Source of the DNA: Cloeon dipterum | Taxonomy: Eukaryota; Arthropoda; Insecta; Ephemeroptera; Baetidae | DNA: 64,000 bases | Assembly: GCF_949628265.1 (NCBI RefSeq) | Contig: NC_088789.1 | Span: 558,001 to 622,000 of the forward strand | Direction of reading: 5' to 3' | Shown: piece after piece, positions 23,076 through 35,015 of the stretch | Layout of the letters: the number at the start of each line of letters is the position of its first letter | Numbering within the stretch: position 1 is the first letter of the stretch | Position numbers and translations under genes: made by a program | The notes under the pieces: generated by a model | Databases searched by the model: none | Told to the model about the DNA's origin: nothing | What the model saw: only the letters and a program-made list of their open reading frames with translations

Positions 23076-24511
23076 ATGGAAATGTGTCTTTTAAAGGTGG
23101 TATATTAACTAAATATTCGTATAACTCATTATCGAGTAATTGTTGATCAGTTCGTTTTAGCCAATATACTACTGATGGCTTGCATATCCAGCAGTAAATC
23201 CTCGGAAGAAACGATGGGCTGGAATACTGTTGAAAAATTTCTGAGGGTACATTTTGTAAAAATTTAAATAAAAATGGATATCAATATCTTTATTTTCCAC
23301 AGAAAACCTATGAATTCATCGACCGAATGGATGCAAAAGTATTTCTCCTGATCCTCGGCGACATGGACGGCGAACGCGGTGAACTGAGTCGTTTCCTGCG
23401 AGGTGTCCACAATTCAATCACGGAAAACAAAGCAAGTTTCCAATATCCGCAGCTTGACGTCGATAACGAGACCGGTGTCTTGATCATCGACTTCCCCTCG
23501 TTCGACGAGAAAACAGATGTCTTCAATAGCATCATGAATGAATTTGTTAAATATTTAATTTTCGAGAAGGCCGAGAGCCGCCTCAAAATAGTAATTGTTT
23601 CACCCGACGACGTGGAGAAGAACGCCACCAGGTTCTCGTCCTTGATTTCGAAACTGACAACAAACTTGGGTGTAAACTCTAATAATGTTTACCAATCAAT
23701 TAGTATTTTGGGCACGATGACGCAAAAGAACGCAGGAAAGCCGGAAGCTGAAGTTTTGGATTCGGTGCGAAACCTCACAAAGTCTTTGTTGACGGATTTA
23801 ACCAAGCTGCTTTCAAGTTATAAAACAGACGAATCGGTAAACTACTACCGTGCGCGCAGGAACTTGATTTTAAATCATTTAATAGCATATAACAACTTTG
23901 GAATTTTCAAGAGACCGGGCAGTGACGGAAGATTGTGGAGTTTAGAAAATAAGAAGAAACTGCAAGAACTATTTTTCAAGAATTTAACCTTTCCGAACGA
24001 GATGAACATGGAATTACTTAAAATTGCCAGGGATGAAAATATGGAAGAGTTGCTCTTGAATAATTCGGAATGGATGAACAACACGAAATTGGCAAGAGAC
24101 CTCTGCGATAGGATAGTCACAGCCGTGCTTGTGATAGACTTCTACAGAGGCAACACTGCAACTATCAAAATGCTGCAGTCGCTCAACGAAAAACCCACCG
24201 ATTCCTTGATCACCAATTTTTACGACCGTTTCATTGCTCAAATTGAAGAAATGAATGAAAAACAGTTCGGCAAGTATATAACCAAGCTTGACGTCAAAGC
24301 AGGGAAACGCTGGAACAGGTTTAAGTATGAAATCGAAAAGATTAAGTTTGTTGAAAAAATGCGAGACGATCGCATCGGCTTGGTGTTAAACAAACCAAAA
24401 AGCGTGCTTCCTGAGTTTGATGTGAAATCTTTGATTCTCGAACAAGTTAATTTAGTTCGTGAAATGGTTATACAAATGTTTGGATCAATAGATAAAGAGG
24501 ACTCAGAGTAG
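23076..24511 (+). CDS. SGL copy 9, secreted G-domain-like protein, acidic tail
   Basis: Complete, 441 aa: exon 1 23076-23096 (MEMCLLK), exon 2 23151-23246 (signal core FVLANILLMACISSS) and exon 3 23303-24511. FLLILGDMDGERGELSRFL is at the P-loop position and VLIIDFPSFDE at the switch. Then come E-F-V-K-Y-L-I-F-E-K-A and IVIVSPDDVEKNATRF, where NAT is a sequon. The usual N-x-S/T-x-W sequon is replaced by PGSDGRLW. The middle carries T-A-V-L-V-I-D-F-Y-R-G-N. It ends in an acidic tail (S-I-D-K-E-D-S-E), a feature of copies 9, 10, 12 and 13 only. Its 3' flank is duplicated at 27901-29332 and, more diverged, at 29820-30200. Confidence 0.87.
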
Positions 24512-24543
24512 GATGGAAAATGAGGAAAAATTGATCATTGATA

Positions 24544-25813
24544 TTATTCAAAAATGTATTATTTGTTAAATTGGTGTTCCTTTTGGAATAAAATTTTTGT
24601 GATATCAACAAAAAAGCAACATTCTAATAAGTTCTTAAAATGAATATACTTTAAACACCCGCAAATGAATTGGGTAATGTACAAAGCTACAAATTTTCCT
24701 AATCGAGATTAAATTTTAATAACGCAACGTTTTTGCTTTACATTTTGTAACAACGTACGTGTTGCGTTACTGTACGTTCTGTTGAGAAATGTGTTCACGA
24801 CAACAGAGGAACTTTGGACTTTGATCTGTACCGCGCTTTAAAGACTCTCGATCAACGGCAGTCGGCTGATGTGCGCAAGCATGACAAAGTTTGGTTGTAG
24901 GTTTCTATCTATAGAGGTGTTTGCCGCTCATCATGCTCGGAGTTTAGTCACTAAATTGCCCGAATTAGCGCTGGCTCCTTGCTCGCATAATCCTCACCCC
25001 TGACATTAAAAAGTGGAGTTTTGGCTCAGGGTGAGTCAGTTAAGGGGTCAGTTAGCCTTTTCCCAATGAGTCTATCATTTAACAAGAATAAGGAGAAATC
25101 ATTCATGACATTTAAAAAGAGATAAAGAATGGATCTGAAAAAACAAAAGGCTAACTGGCTCCTTAACTGACTCACCCTTTGTCATCAGCAGAGCCAGAAC
25201 TCCACATTTAACCTCAGGGTGACGAGTCAGCAAACAAGGAGCCAGCGCCAGGTGCCGTGGCCATTTTGACTCATAATCACAGCACGGTTAGTTACAGAGG
25301 ATTTCTCCCCCTAACCTCTAACAAGTGAGTCAACGGCAAACACCTCCCATACACTCAGTGTTGACTAGCGACATATGCGCGCACATCAGCCGACTACCGT
25401 CGACCGAGAGCCTCTCGAGCTCTCCCCCTATAAGTTCAGCTAAGGGAAGAAAGTTTATGTGTCCAGCTGTAAAATTTCCATTAATGATCTTTATTTCGTG
25501 GCTTTTCCAAAATATTCGGAATTGGTGCCAAACAATAACCTGTAGTTTTTGGCAAATTTTGAAATAAACTTAAATTCAAAATTTTTATAAATACTATTTA
25601 ATAAGAGGTATAAACATGAATGCGTTTTGCAGTCACTACAGAATTAGTTGGGGAGCCAAGGAAAACGATATATATTGATTAGTTAGGATTTTCATCATGG
25701 ATTTAAGCGATGATGGCAAAAACCATTGCACACTTATTTTCACGATAAATATTTACAGTCGTGAACAAAAATCAAATCAGGCAAATATTGTTTGTTCAAA
25801 TAAACAAAATTGG
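24544..25813. repeat. Segmental duplication, unit 1
   Basis: About 1.27 kb running from the 3' flank of copy 9 to just before exon 1 of copy 10, repeated in direct orientation at 27901-29332 with a few per cent difference by eye. It contains a palindromic element (24841-25417). It includes no coding sequence of its own. Confidence 0.85.
24841..25417. repeat. Palindromic MITE-like element (gagtcag family)
   Basis: Outer arms are complementary (ctcgatcaacggcagtcggc... and ...gccgactaccgtcgaccgag). Inner arms are also complementary: gaggtgtttgccg at 24915 with cggcaaacacctc at 25335, and cagggtgagtcagttaagg near 25028 with ccttaactgactcaccct near 25160. A second copy lies in the segmental duplication at 28391-28937. 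Part of it recurs in reverse in an intron of the phosphatase gene (50793-51170). No transposase. Confidence 0.7.
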
Positions 25814-25917
25814 TTTGTTAGTTCTGGTTAGGGGACTGAACTTTATTTTAGTGAGCAGTCACGGACGAAGAAGGAGCGAAGTGATTCTCTATCATCTCCT
25901 CGAAAAGAACACTTAAA

Positions 25918-27419
25918 ATGGTGGATAAATGGATGTTCTGTAAATTGGTTAGTATTATGATATTTTCCCTAATATCAATTTCATATTTCTCAACCGATTA
26001 ATTGCTTTATTTCAGCTAATTTTCACCCTGACTGCTTGTTCGCAAATGAGCTGCTCCCAACAAACAAATGAGATTTCTTGGCAGGATATTAACAATAAAG
26101 TTTTGAGGGTATGAACATTATAGTTGATTAAATTTATTTTACCATAAACGAACGACAATATCAATTCAAGATACAACTCTCAGATTTACGTACATATGTA
26201 TTCATTTTGTTTGCAGAGTGCCTTCGATTTAAGCCAGGAACTATATAACAATAAAGAGTACATCCTGATCATTGGCGACATGGATGGCGAACGCCGTGAA
26301 CTAAGCCGGTTCTTGCGGAACGAACGCAATCCATTCTTAGAACCTAACACTCGCTTCAGGTTGCCCACTTTCAAAACTGACAACGAGACTGGCATCTTGA
26401 TAATTGACTTCCCGTTATTCAATGAATTTAAGAATATCATCGTGGTTGACATCTCAAACGCGTTCACACTAAAGCTGATTCTCAGCTTGGCAGATCGTCT
26501 CAAGATAGTTCTCGTAATGCCAGACGAAAATCGCGTAGGAAGCGATGCCGTCAAAAAGTTTTTCTTGGGGTTCATGAGACTAGTGAAAACTTTGGACCAA
26601 AACTACATATCATTTCTTAATTCGACCATGGTGGTTGGCACCATGACACCTGAGAACACCAATCCAGAGGAAACCGAGGAAGGTGTGAGGCTTTTTTTGC
26701 ATTTTTTGCTGGATTTGGATTTAGTCACTGACCTTGAAGAATTCGAGGACTCGAACATTGGAAACCAAACTTTAAAGTTCAACTTGCGTAGAATGAAACA
26801 TATGATATCAAATATCGCTATTGGGAATTTCAAGAGACAAGGAAAAAATAACACCTTGTGGTCGGAGGAGAATCGAAAAGAATTGCGTCATATTATCTTC
26901 GATAAACTATCTTTTTCTGCACCAGTCAACAAAGATCATTACCAAATAGTTCTTGAATATAAGACACTGGATTACATTTCAAACAATCCAAGGCTGTTCA
27001 AGAACCGAAAAATAATGAAAGGACTGTCTGATAAAATCATCGATTCCATTCTTGAAATCGACTTCTACAGAGTCAACGATGCTCACATGAAATTGCTGAG
27101 CTCGTACAAAAATCCCCCACCATCTCTGGTGACATCCTTATATGACATTTTCACTTCAAAGATTCAAAAAATGACTGACAAACAGTTTTACGGTGAATTT
27201 GAGTCCTCACTGGATGCAATCACTAGGGATTGCTGGTACAGATACAATTTTGAACTCGAAAAGCTTCGCTTTTTTAATCAAATTCGTAAAATATACATCT
27301 CTGAAGCAAATCTGGATTTGAAATATATTCTTTTCGATGAAGTGGACGAATTTCGACAGATTGCTCTTGAAACGTACGGTTCAAATGAATCTCAGGGTAT
27401 ACCTGACGCAGAGGAATAA
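25918..27419 (+). CDS. SGL copy 10, secreted G-domain-like protein, acidic tail
   Basis: Complete, 441 aa: exon 1 25918-25947 (MVDKWMFCKL, the longest exon 1), exon 2 26016-26108 (LIFTLTACSQMSCSQ) and exon 3 26217-27419. YILIIGDMDGERRELSRFL is at the P-loop position, ILIIDFPLFNE at the switch, then AFTLKLILSLADRLKI and VLVMPDENR. The sequon QGKNNTLW matches the position used by copies 1, 5, 7, 8 and 12. The C-terminal segment FELEKLRFFNQI precedes a tail ending G-I-P-D-A-E-E. A truncated duplicate of this gene's last 230 bp (copy 11) sits at 29333-29562, behind the duplicated upstream block, so the whole locus was once duplicated. Confidence 0.87.
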
Positions 27420-27900
27420 AGAACAATTAGATTTTTTTAAACTTTTTTGTTTTTTTCGATTTTGTTATTCTTGTTCCTAAATATCCAGTTCTGTTTGTTG
27501 TAGTTTTAACCGAATTAGTAAAATGAGTCTAGAAAAGTATATTTTATTGATTTTAAATTCAAACAAACATCATCAAAATAAATTAAAATTTTCTGTTTCA
27601 AGTAAAAATAAAATTGAAACAACGGATCCTTCTTATTTTTTATATAGTTAAGATATGTTAACACTCTAGGTTGCCTAGGCTGTTTCATAGAAGGACTTAA
27701 GCAACAAGGATGAAGTTCCACTTCTGTAATATATTTTATTTTATTTTGTCTCAATCCTGTATAATACCTTGAAATGATTTTCATGTAAATTTTATACGAT
27801 GGATTTTGTAAAGATATAGTGTTATTCAGTTGTGTCCAGATCACAAAAATATAGAGATGAAAAGGTGCAACGATGTGTTCACAGATCTAACCTTCTACCT
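27420..27900. other. Spacer after SGL copy 10
   Basis: AT-rich, no supported gene. A minus-strand frame at 27515-27844 is Lys/Ile/Tyr-rich, as expected of AT-rich noncoding DNA, and has no recognisable motif. Confidence 0.4.
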
Positions 27901-28077
27901 TATTATTCAAAAATGTAATACTTGTTAAAATTGGTGTACCTTTTTGAATGAAAAATTTGTAATATCAACAAAAAAGCAACATTCTAATAAGTTTTTGAAA
28001 TGAATATACTTTAAACACCCGCAAATGAATTGGGTAATGTACAAAGCTACAAATTTTCCTAATCGAGATTAAATTTT

Positions 28078-28289
28078 AATAACGCAACGTTTTTGAATGA
28101 ATGAAATATTTATTAAACACCAAAAGGTGTACAACAGACATAAAATATAGAGTAATTAAATCACATATCAATGCTCGTTTTTGCTTTGGCGGCTTGGCAC
28201 AACGTCAGATTGTTCTTAACACATTCAAAAAATGGTAAAAGTTAATTTGTTTAATATCACAGAATTTGCAGAATAACGCAACGTTTTTG
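28078..28289 (-). mobile_element. Truncated LINE insertion with 18-bp target duplication
   Basis: The 176-bp insert 28096-28271 is flanked by an exact 18-bp direct repeat (aataacgcaacgtttttg at 28078-28095 and 28272-28289). The target appears once in the paralogous site near 24718. The insert is the 3' end of the same LINE family as 12881-13524 (tgctttggcggcttggcaca), on the minus strand with an AAT-rich tail. Because unit 1 has an empty site, the insertion happened after the segmental duplication. Confidence 0.92.
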
Positions 28290-28390
28290 CTTTACATTTT
28301 GTAACGTACGTGTTGCGTAACTGTACGTTCTGTTGAGAAATGTGTTCACGACAACAGAGGAACTTTGGACTTTGATCTGTACCGCGCTTT

Positions 28391-28937
28391 AAAGACTCGA
28401 TCAACGGCAGTCGTCTGATGTGCGCAAGCATGACAAAGTTTGGTTGTAGGTTCCTATCTATAGAGGTGTTTGCCGCTGATCATGCTCTGAGTTTAGTCAA
28501 TAAATTGCCCGAATTAGCGCTGGCTCCTTGCTCGCATAATCCTCACCCCTGACATTAAAAAGTGGAGTTTTGGCTCAGGGTGAGTCAGTTAAGGGGTCAG
28601 TTAGCCTTTTCCCAATGAGTCTATCATTTAACAAGAATAAGGAAAAATCATTCATGACATTTAAAAAGAGATAAAGAATGGATCTGAAAAAACAAAAGGC
28701 TAACTGGCTCCTTAACTGACTCACCCTGTGTCATCAGCAGAGCCATAACTCCACATTTAACCTCAAGGTCAGCAAATAAGGAGCCAGCGCCAGGTGCCGT
28801 GGCCACAGCACGGTTAGTTACTGAGGATTTCTCCCCCTAACCTCTGAGTCAACGGCAAACACCTCCCATACACTCAGTGTTGACTAGCGACATATGCGCG
28901 CACATCAGCCGACTACCGTCGACCGAGAGCCTCTCGA
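28391..28937. repeat. Palindromic MITE-like element, duplicated copy
   Basis: Copy of 24841-25417 carried along in the segmental duplication, slightly shortened near 28750-28850. Confidence 0.65.
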
Positions 28938-29332
28938 GCTCTCCCCCTATAAGTTCAGCTAAGGGAAGAAAGTTTATGTGTCCAGCTGTAAAATTTCCTT
29001 TTATGATCTTTATTTCGTGGCTTTTCCAAAATATTCGGAATTGGTGCCAAACAATAACCTGTAGTTTTTGGCAAATTTTGAAATAAACTTAAATTCAAAA
29101 TTTTTATAAATACTATTTAATAAGAGGTTTAAACATGAATGCGTTTTGCATTCACTACAGAATTAGTTGGGGAGCCAAGGAAAACGATATATATTGATTA
29201 GTTAGGATTCACATCATGGATTTAAGCGATGATGGCAAAAACCATTGCACACTTATTTTCACGATAAACATTTACAGTCGTGAACAAATATCTTATCAGG
29301 CAAATATTGTTTGTTCAAATAAACAAAATTGG

Positions 29333-29562
29333 CGGCGAATTCTGTCCCCACTGGATGCCACGACTAGAGATCGTTGGTACAGATACAATTTTGAACTCGA
29401 AAAGCTTCGCTTTTTTAATAAAATTCGTAAAATATACATATCTCTGCAGCAAATCTGGATATGAAAAATATTCTTTTCGATGAAGTGGACGAATTTCGAC
29501 AGATTGCTCTTGAAACGTACGGTGCAAATGAATCTCAGGATATATCTGACGCAGAGGAATAA
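29333..29562 (+). pseudogene. SGL copy 11, 3' fragment of a copy-10 duplicate
   Basis: Matches 27190-27419 of copy 10 closely: S-P-L-D-A-T-T-R-D-R-W-Y-R-Y-N, then FELEKLRFFNKI. A one-base shift follows near 29445, then F-D-E-V-D-E-F-R-Q-I-A-L-E-T-Y-G and the acidic tail to the TAA at 29560. Exons 1-2 and about 85% of exon 3 are missing. It directly follows the duplicated upstream region, so it is a deletion derivative and not an independent gene. Confidence 0.9.
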
Positions 29563-30292
29563 AGATCCATCAGATTTTTTAACTTTTTTGTTCTTACGAT
29601 ATATGTAATTGTTAAATATTCTTGCTCCTGAATATCCGGGTTTGCTTGTTGTAGATTTTAAATGATTTAATAAAATAATTCTCGAAAAACAAAACAAAGT
29701 TTTTTCATTGAAATAAACATCATAAAAATAAATTTAAATTTTCTGGTTTCAAATAGAAACAACTGTTCCTTTTGACTCTTTTAGTACGAGAAAGGGCTAT
29801 AAAAATGTTGGCAAATATTTGCATCAGTAGATAAAGAGGACTCAGAGGATGAAAAGGAAAAAACTGACAATTGATATTGTTCTAAACTTTATTGTTGGTT
29901 AAAATTGGCCTTTTTCTTAGTGAATAAAAATTTTGCAATATCAACGAAAACAAAATCAAAATTTTAATCAGTTCCTAAAATGAATACATGTATAATTTAA
30001 ACACCTCCAGATGAATTCAATAAAAATGCAAAAAATTGTGGGTGTTGAAAGCTACAAAATTTTCTCATCGTGATTCAATTTAAAGAACATTTTCCCTTCC
30101 ATCGACGTTTTTTATTTACATTTTATCACGTGTTGCGTAACTGCACATTCTGATGAGACAAATATTTACAACAGCAGAGCAACTTTGGAGTTTGATCTGA
30201 GCAAACTAAAAGCGAGTCGCTACTGGGCGAGCAAGTAGGAGACTCTCGTAATTGTGTTTCTTAATCTTGCAAAGCACTCTCTGGGAGTAAAA
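29563..30292. other. Spacer with remnant of an SGL copy-9-like 3' end
   Basis: Around 29826-29860 the phrase gataaaaggact-like (agataaagaggactcagag) equals the last codons of copy 9. The following 350 bp are a diverged third version of its 3' flank (cacgtgttgcgtaactgcac near 30125). Nothing upstream of the tail survives, so this is only a relic. The final 60 bp are the 5' UTR region of copy 12. Confidence 0.6.
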
Positions 30293-31856
30293 ATGATTCT
30301 TTTAATGGTGATTTAATATTTTTCATTTATACTTGTTTAAGATAATTGATTATGATTGTTTCCAGCTTGTTCTCAGTCAATTTGCGCTGATTGCATGCGC
30401 GCCCTTTGAATCTTCAGAAGAATTTTTAGATTGGAACAAGATCGGCCTGAATATGAAGGTAAAATTATCTACAGCTAAACACAGACTGAATAAGCCCCTT
30501 TAATAATAAGCAGAAGGTTTATTAAGTCTTAAAACAATGGATGTTTCTTAATTCGGCTAATTGTTAGAACAAAAATGAGTTTTAAATTTACAAAAATAAC
30601 TTTTAAGTTAGATTAATTATTTCGGGATTAATTTTCAGAAAGCCTACGACTATGTTGACCAACAAATGTATGGTAACAGTGAGTTGATCTTGATTCTCGG
30701 CGACCAGCAGAACAGCGAGCGTAGAAGCGAATTAAGTCGTTTCCTCCGAGACAACCACGTTCCAATCTTTGAGAAGACCCCGTTAAGTTTTCCTCGGTTT
30801 GACGTCGACTTCGAGACCGGTGCTTTGTTGATTGACGTGCCAGTGTTCGACGAACTAAGTGACCTAACCATGATAAATATCTTGCGGACATTTGTGAACA
30901 AGCTGATTCTCGATAGGGCCAAGCGTCTGAAAATTGTTATTGTTGTGCCAAATGACATCGATAAAAAAGACGCCGCCAGGTTCTCTTCATTGTTAACGAC
31001 TCTGGTCAAAATCTTGGACCAGAATTTCGAGTATTTCCTCAATTCGATTGGAGTAGTGAGCATGATGCAGCCAGGGAGCACGGAGAATGAAACTATGGAA
31101 TGGCTGCGTGACTTGACATCTTCTGTTCAAAACGAGTTTGAATATATCCACTACAAGCTGTTCATCCCATTCTTTAACAGGGAGGCAACGACTGATATAA
31201 AAGTTCAGAATTACGAACTATTTTACCGCAGGAATTTGATATTATCGCACGTGTTTCTCAAAGACGCTTTCGAGGTTTATAACCACCTTAGCAAAAATGT
31301 TAGTCTGTGGCAGCAGAACCGGGAGGAATTGCGTAATTTTATTTCTAATCGGCTATCCTACTCTCGTCCGGTCAAAAAGAAGCTATACCAAATAGCCGTG
31401 GATTATTACGTGGAGCAGAAAATATTTAGTTCAGGATTTTTCAACAACACACATGCAGTGAAAGGCCTGTGTGACAGGATTGTCACGGCTGTCCTTCAAA
31501 CTGACTTTCTCAAGGGCAACCTTGACCATATTAAAAAGTTGGAGTCAACGGATCATCCCAGCGAATCGATGGTCACCTCAGAGTATGACAAATTCAACTT
31601 ATTTATTGCAGGAATGAATCAGAACGAGTTTGGCCGCTATTTGGCTAAGATCAACAGCAAAGCGGAGGAGCGCTGGCTCAGACTGCAATTCGAACTCGAA
31701 ATAATGGACTTTTCTCAAAAGATATTACAGAGACGAAGTTCCTTGGCGGAGTTTAATGTTCAAAATTTACTTGCAGAGCAAGTTAAATTAGTTCGGGAGC
31801 GTACTTTGCAAATGTATACCCCCATGGATTCCATAGATGCTGCAGATAATGAATAA
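30293..31856 (+). CDS. SGL copy 12, secreted G-domain-like protein, acidic tail
   Basis: Complete, 441 aa: exon 1 30293-30307 (MILLM), exon 2 30366-30458 (signal core LVLSQFALIACAPFES) and exon 3 30639-31856 (after attttcag). The first strand reads LILILGDQ, with two extra residues before S-E-L-S-R-F-L. ALLIDVPVFDE is at the switch, then TFVNKLILDRAKRLKI and VIVVPNDIDKKDAARF. The sequon LSKNVSLW is conserved. The segment T-A-V-L-Q-T-D-F-L-K-G-N corresponds to A-V-L-D-I-E-F in other copies. It ends S-I-D-A-A-D-N-E. Intron 2 is about 180 bp, longer than in the left group. A poly(A) signal is likely near 31940. Confidence 0.87.
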
Positions 31857-32347
31857 TTAACAATATGCATGTTACAAATACAGTATAATATATGTTTTAG
31901 ATGGTCTATAATTTTGTTATTGTGATATCAACTAGTTCAAATAAAATTTTGTTTTAAAGCAATGATTTATTTAAAAAGAAACACCCTTTTCCGTGCTGAA
32001 CTGAGACCATTTTTTGAATTAAAATTCCAGAGTTATGGAAATATGACCATATAGCCGCAGTTAAGCTGCTATTATTTGAGCATTTCGAGTTACTTAATCA
32101 CAATAACCACCTTTTACCATATTTGAAATTTGTGCAACCAGGAATAGAACTCATTGTCAGCAATATACTGGTGTTTATATTTAAAATAAAAACACAAGTA
32201 TCGTACTTTGATATTGATTCAGCAATCAATATACATACATACTGATGTCAACAGTAAACATTTGGTGATGAAATAAACAGAGAGCAGCTTTGAAAAGACA
32301 CTTATCGAATATAAGCAGTCCCAGTCAGGGCTTTGTAGAAGGAAGAG
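31857..32347. other. Spacer between SGL copies 12 and 13
   Basis: AT-rich 3' and 5' flanking DNA. AATAAA near 31940 fits the end of copy 12. No gene or repeat identified. Confidence 0.4.
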
Positions 32348-33809
32348 ATGTTTGTTGCCAGAGCGGTAAGATTATCATAAAATTATATGTTTGCAATGAT
32401 TAATTTTATAATTATTCAGCTAGTTATCATCTTGATTGCGTCCGGACCAAAATTTTCCTTTGGACAATCGATGAGTTCTGAAGATACCGACAAAGTCATG
32501 CGGGTATGAATATATTCATATACACAGTCAAAGCTCCTTATATTCTCATTTTATGTTTTAGAAAAGCTTCGAGTTTCTTGCACGACTAGACAAGCAAAAA
32601 TTCATTCTGATTATCGGTGACCTGAGTGGCGAGCGCAGCGAGCTAAGTCGTTTCCTGCGAAATGACCGTACGCCTATTTTAGGAGAAAATCGATTCCAAT
32701 TTCCGCGCTTCGACGAGGACAACGAGACTGGAGTGATGCTAATCGACTGGCCAGTGTTTAATGAGCCAATCACTCCGCCCATCCAAGTAGACCTCATGCG
32801 TGCATTCGTGACGAAGAAAATCTTTGACAGGGCAACGCTTCTTAAAATTCTGATCGTTGCACCCGACGAAATTAAAAAGAATTCCAATGCTAACATACTA
32901 CTTTCGACATTCACGAAACTGGCCACGGTTTTATACGTGAACTGCGATGCATTTTACTATTCGATCGGCATAATTGGCTCGGTGACGAGTGAGCAGGACG
33001 AGACCGAGTACAAGGCTGTGTTGCATGCCATTTTGAACTCGCTGGAACGTAGTGCGGCTCTTCTTCGCGACAGAAGCTTCAGTGTCTTTGAAAGTGGTTT
33101 CGATCAGCAGGATGAAAAAACGAAGTTGCAGACGAACAGTCTCTACCAGCGCAGATCATTATTAATATCACACGTGAGGGAAAATTACGCCTTTGAAGTT
33201 TTCGTGAGGCCTGGCAGCAACGAAAATCTGTGGACGCAGGAAAGGCGAGAAAAACTCCGTTCATTTGTATTTGGTAAACTGCCTTATTCATCACCAGCAA
33301 TGAAGGAATTATACCAAGTAGTCGTGACTCGAGCTACGGAGAATTTTGCTTACATGAATCTCGATAAATTCAACAACAAAAGTTTGGCCACAGCCCTACG
33401 TGATCGAATCGTCACGACCGTCCTCCAGACCGACTTTTATAAAGGAAACGTTGGCCAAATCAATGTGTTCCTGTCACCTGACACAAAGAGACCAATCAAA
33501 AAATCAACAATCACCCAATACTACGACGATTTCATCTCTAAGATTCAAGACATGAATGAAGAAGAATTCAGCGCCTATTTATTTGAACTTTGCCCCCACG
33601 CCGAGAGACGCTGGTACAGGTTCTGGTTTGAATTGGAAAAGATAAAATTTCACGAAAAAATGCTTAAAGGACACACCAGCTCGTTGGATGAGTTTAATGT
33701 GTTAGCCTTGATTACAGATCAAGTTAATCTTCTCCGTTTGCGAACTCTGGAAATGTTCACCTATATAGACGACATGGATGCTTCAGATGATCATTATTAT
33801 CTGAGTTAA
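32348..33809 (+). CDS. SGL copy 13, secreted G-domain-like protein, acidic tail
   Basis: Complete, 449 aa, the longest copy: exon 1 32348-32365 (MFVARA), exon 2 32420-32503 (signal core LVIILIASGPKFSFG) and exon 3 32562-33809, open throughout. FILIIGDLSGERSELSRFL is at the P-loop position, VMLIDWPVFNE at the switch, then AFVTKKIFDRATLLKI and LIVAPDEIKKNS. The usual sequon is replaced by PGSNENLW. T-T-V-L-Q-T-D-F-Y-K-G-N is close to copy 12. The acidic tail contains D-D-M-D-A-S-D-D-H. Simple ORF calling would start it at 32733 inside the domain, which is wrong. Confidence 0.87.
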
Positions 33810-34039
33810 TAAATTATTTTTATTTTTGTCAACTGGTAACTTTTTGTTTACATTTTTAAAAATAATTCTTAAATAATTGAAGAACCATGCAACGTCGTTT
33901 TCTACTGGTTAAAAATTATTTTCACATACGCTTAGATAAGTGAGGGAAAAACTGTGCCGCAAGAACAGCATTTCAGTGCGAGTCTTTCACGGTGATAAAA
34001 TTAATGTGCTCTAATACAAACGATTATGGCTACAATAAA

Positions 34040-35015
34040 TTTTTATTTAAATTCCTGCTGTATTCATGCGCGCAATTCGAGAGAAATGATTCACACTCGT
34101 GGTTGAAGGTTTTTAAAAAATAATGATTTCATCACTATTTTTGTTTGGGGTCTACACAATACACGCTTGAGCAAGAAGTCTGAACGCATTCATTTTATGA
34201 AAGAAATATGGACTTGTGCTCAAAACACTTTCCTCTTTATTCCTTTTCATGGAAAACACACCTTTTTCTAACAACGACGGCCAACAGCGAAAGGTTATTC
34301 AAGATTGTTTCTAATTCTAAGAGGATATTTTAGTGTAAGAATAATGTTTACATGTGTAGATTTTTTTTATAGTAATTTCTTGACTAAAATTCATTAAAAT
34401 TATTTACTTTCATCAACCTCATTTTATCGGCTCAAGAATGCAACGAAGAGCAAAATTATGTAGCTCAAACAAATGTCGCAGGTCTCAGCTGCGTAATTTT
34501 AGGTGGCGCGTACAGAATTTAACATCGAGAAAAATTCACGTGAAAAGTCGCTCACCGAGGAATCAGATACCAAAAGGATATCAATATGTCCAGTAGATAT
34601 CATTTTGAATAGTCCTTTGAGTTACCGGGATCTCTGCAAAATTCTAACTTCTTGCCAGGTGGCGAAAAATTGCTCCGTATTTTTTTAACAAAAAGCGTCC
34701 TCAAACATGAAAATATCGATCACCCGCCTCAGGATCACGAATTGACGGAATCGGTTTCAATCTACGCTAAATTGATTTTCTAAATTTTATCACATGACTA
34801 ACGAAGAATTGGACAAATATTTGCTGACTGCACGGGAGTCACGGGACGCATAAGGCATTCACTGGTGGAACATTTAAGTGTGAGCTAAAAAAGATGGATT
34901 TTTTGAGAAACTGTATAAAATACCCAACTCAGTGTCGGCGTTTAAAATGAAAAAAGTTGATATTTTAAAGAAAGTACGTTCAAAACGTGGAAAGGATTCT
35001 GCAACGGATTCATGA
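34040..35015 (+). pseudogene. SGL copy 14, highly degraded relic
   Basis: An exon-2-like segment (about 34045-34108) reads F-L-L-Y-S-C-A-Q-F-E-R-N-D-S-H-S-W-L-K and is followed by gt. This is the family pattern of hydrophobic core, Cys-Ala and then Trp. The C-terminal part of exon 3 is recognisable at 34790-34980 in pieces: M-T-N-E-E-L-D-K-Y-L-L, then F-K-C-E-L-K-K-M-D-F-F-E-K-L and K-V-D-I-L-K-K-V. These are separated by stops and shifts. The region between is too eroded to align by eye. It separates the middle and right groups of the array. Confidence 0.6.

Larger units (their letters stand above)
27901..29332. repeat. Segmental duplication, unit 2
   Basis: Direct repeat of 24544-25813. 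It differs by a LINE insertion (28096-28271), by the loss of some tens of bases near 28750-28850, and by point changes. At 29332 it joins abruptly to the 3' end of an SGL gene, showing a deletion of exons 1-2 and most of exon 3. Confidence 0.85.

Noticed and set aside
27515-27844. Minus-strand 109-aa frame
   Set aside because: Composition is that of AT-rich noncoding DNA (Lys, Ile, Tyr, Asn) and there is no family match.
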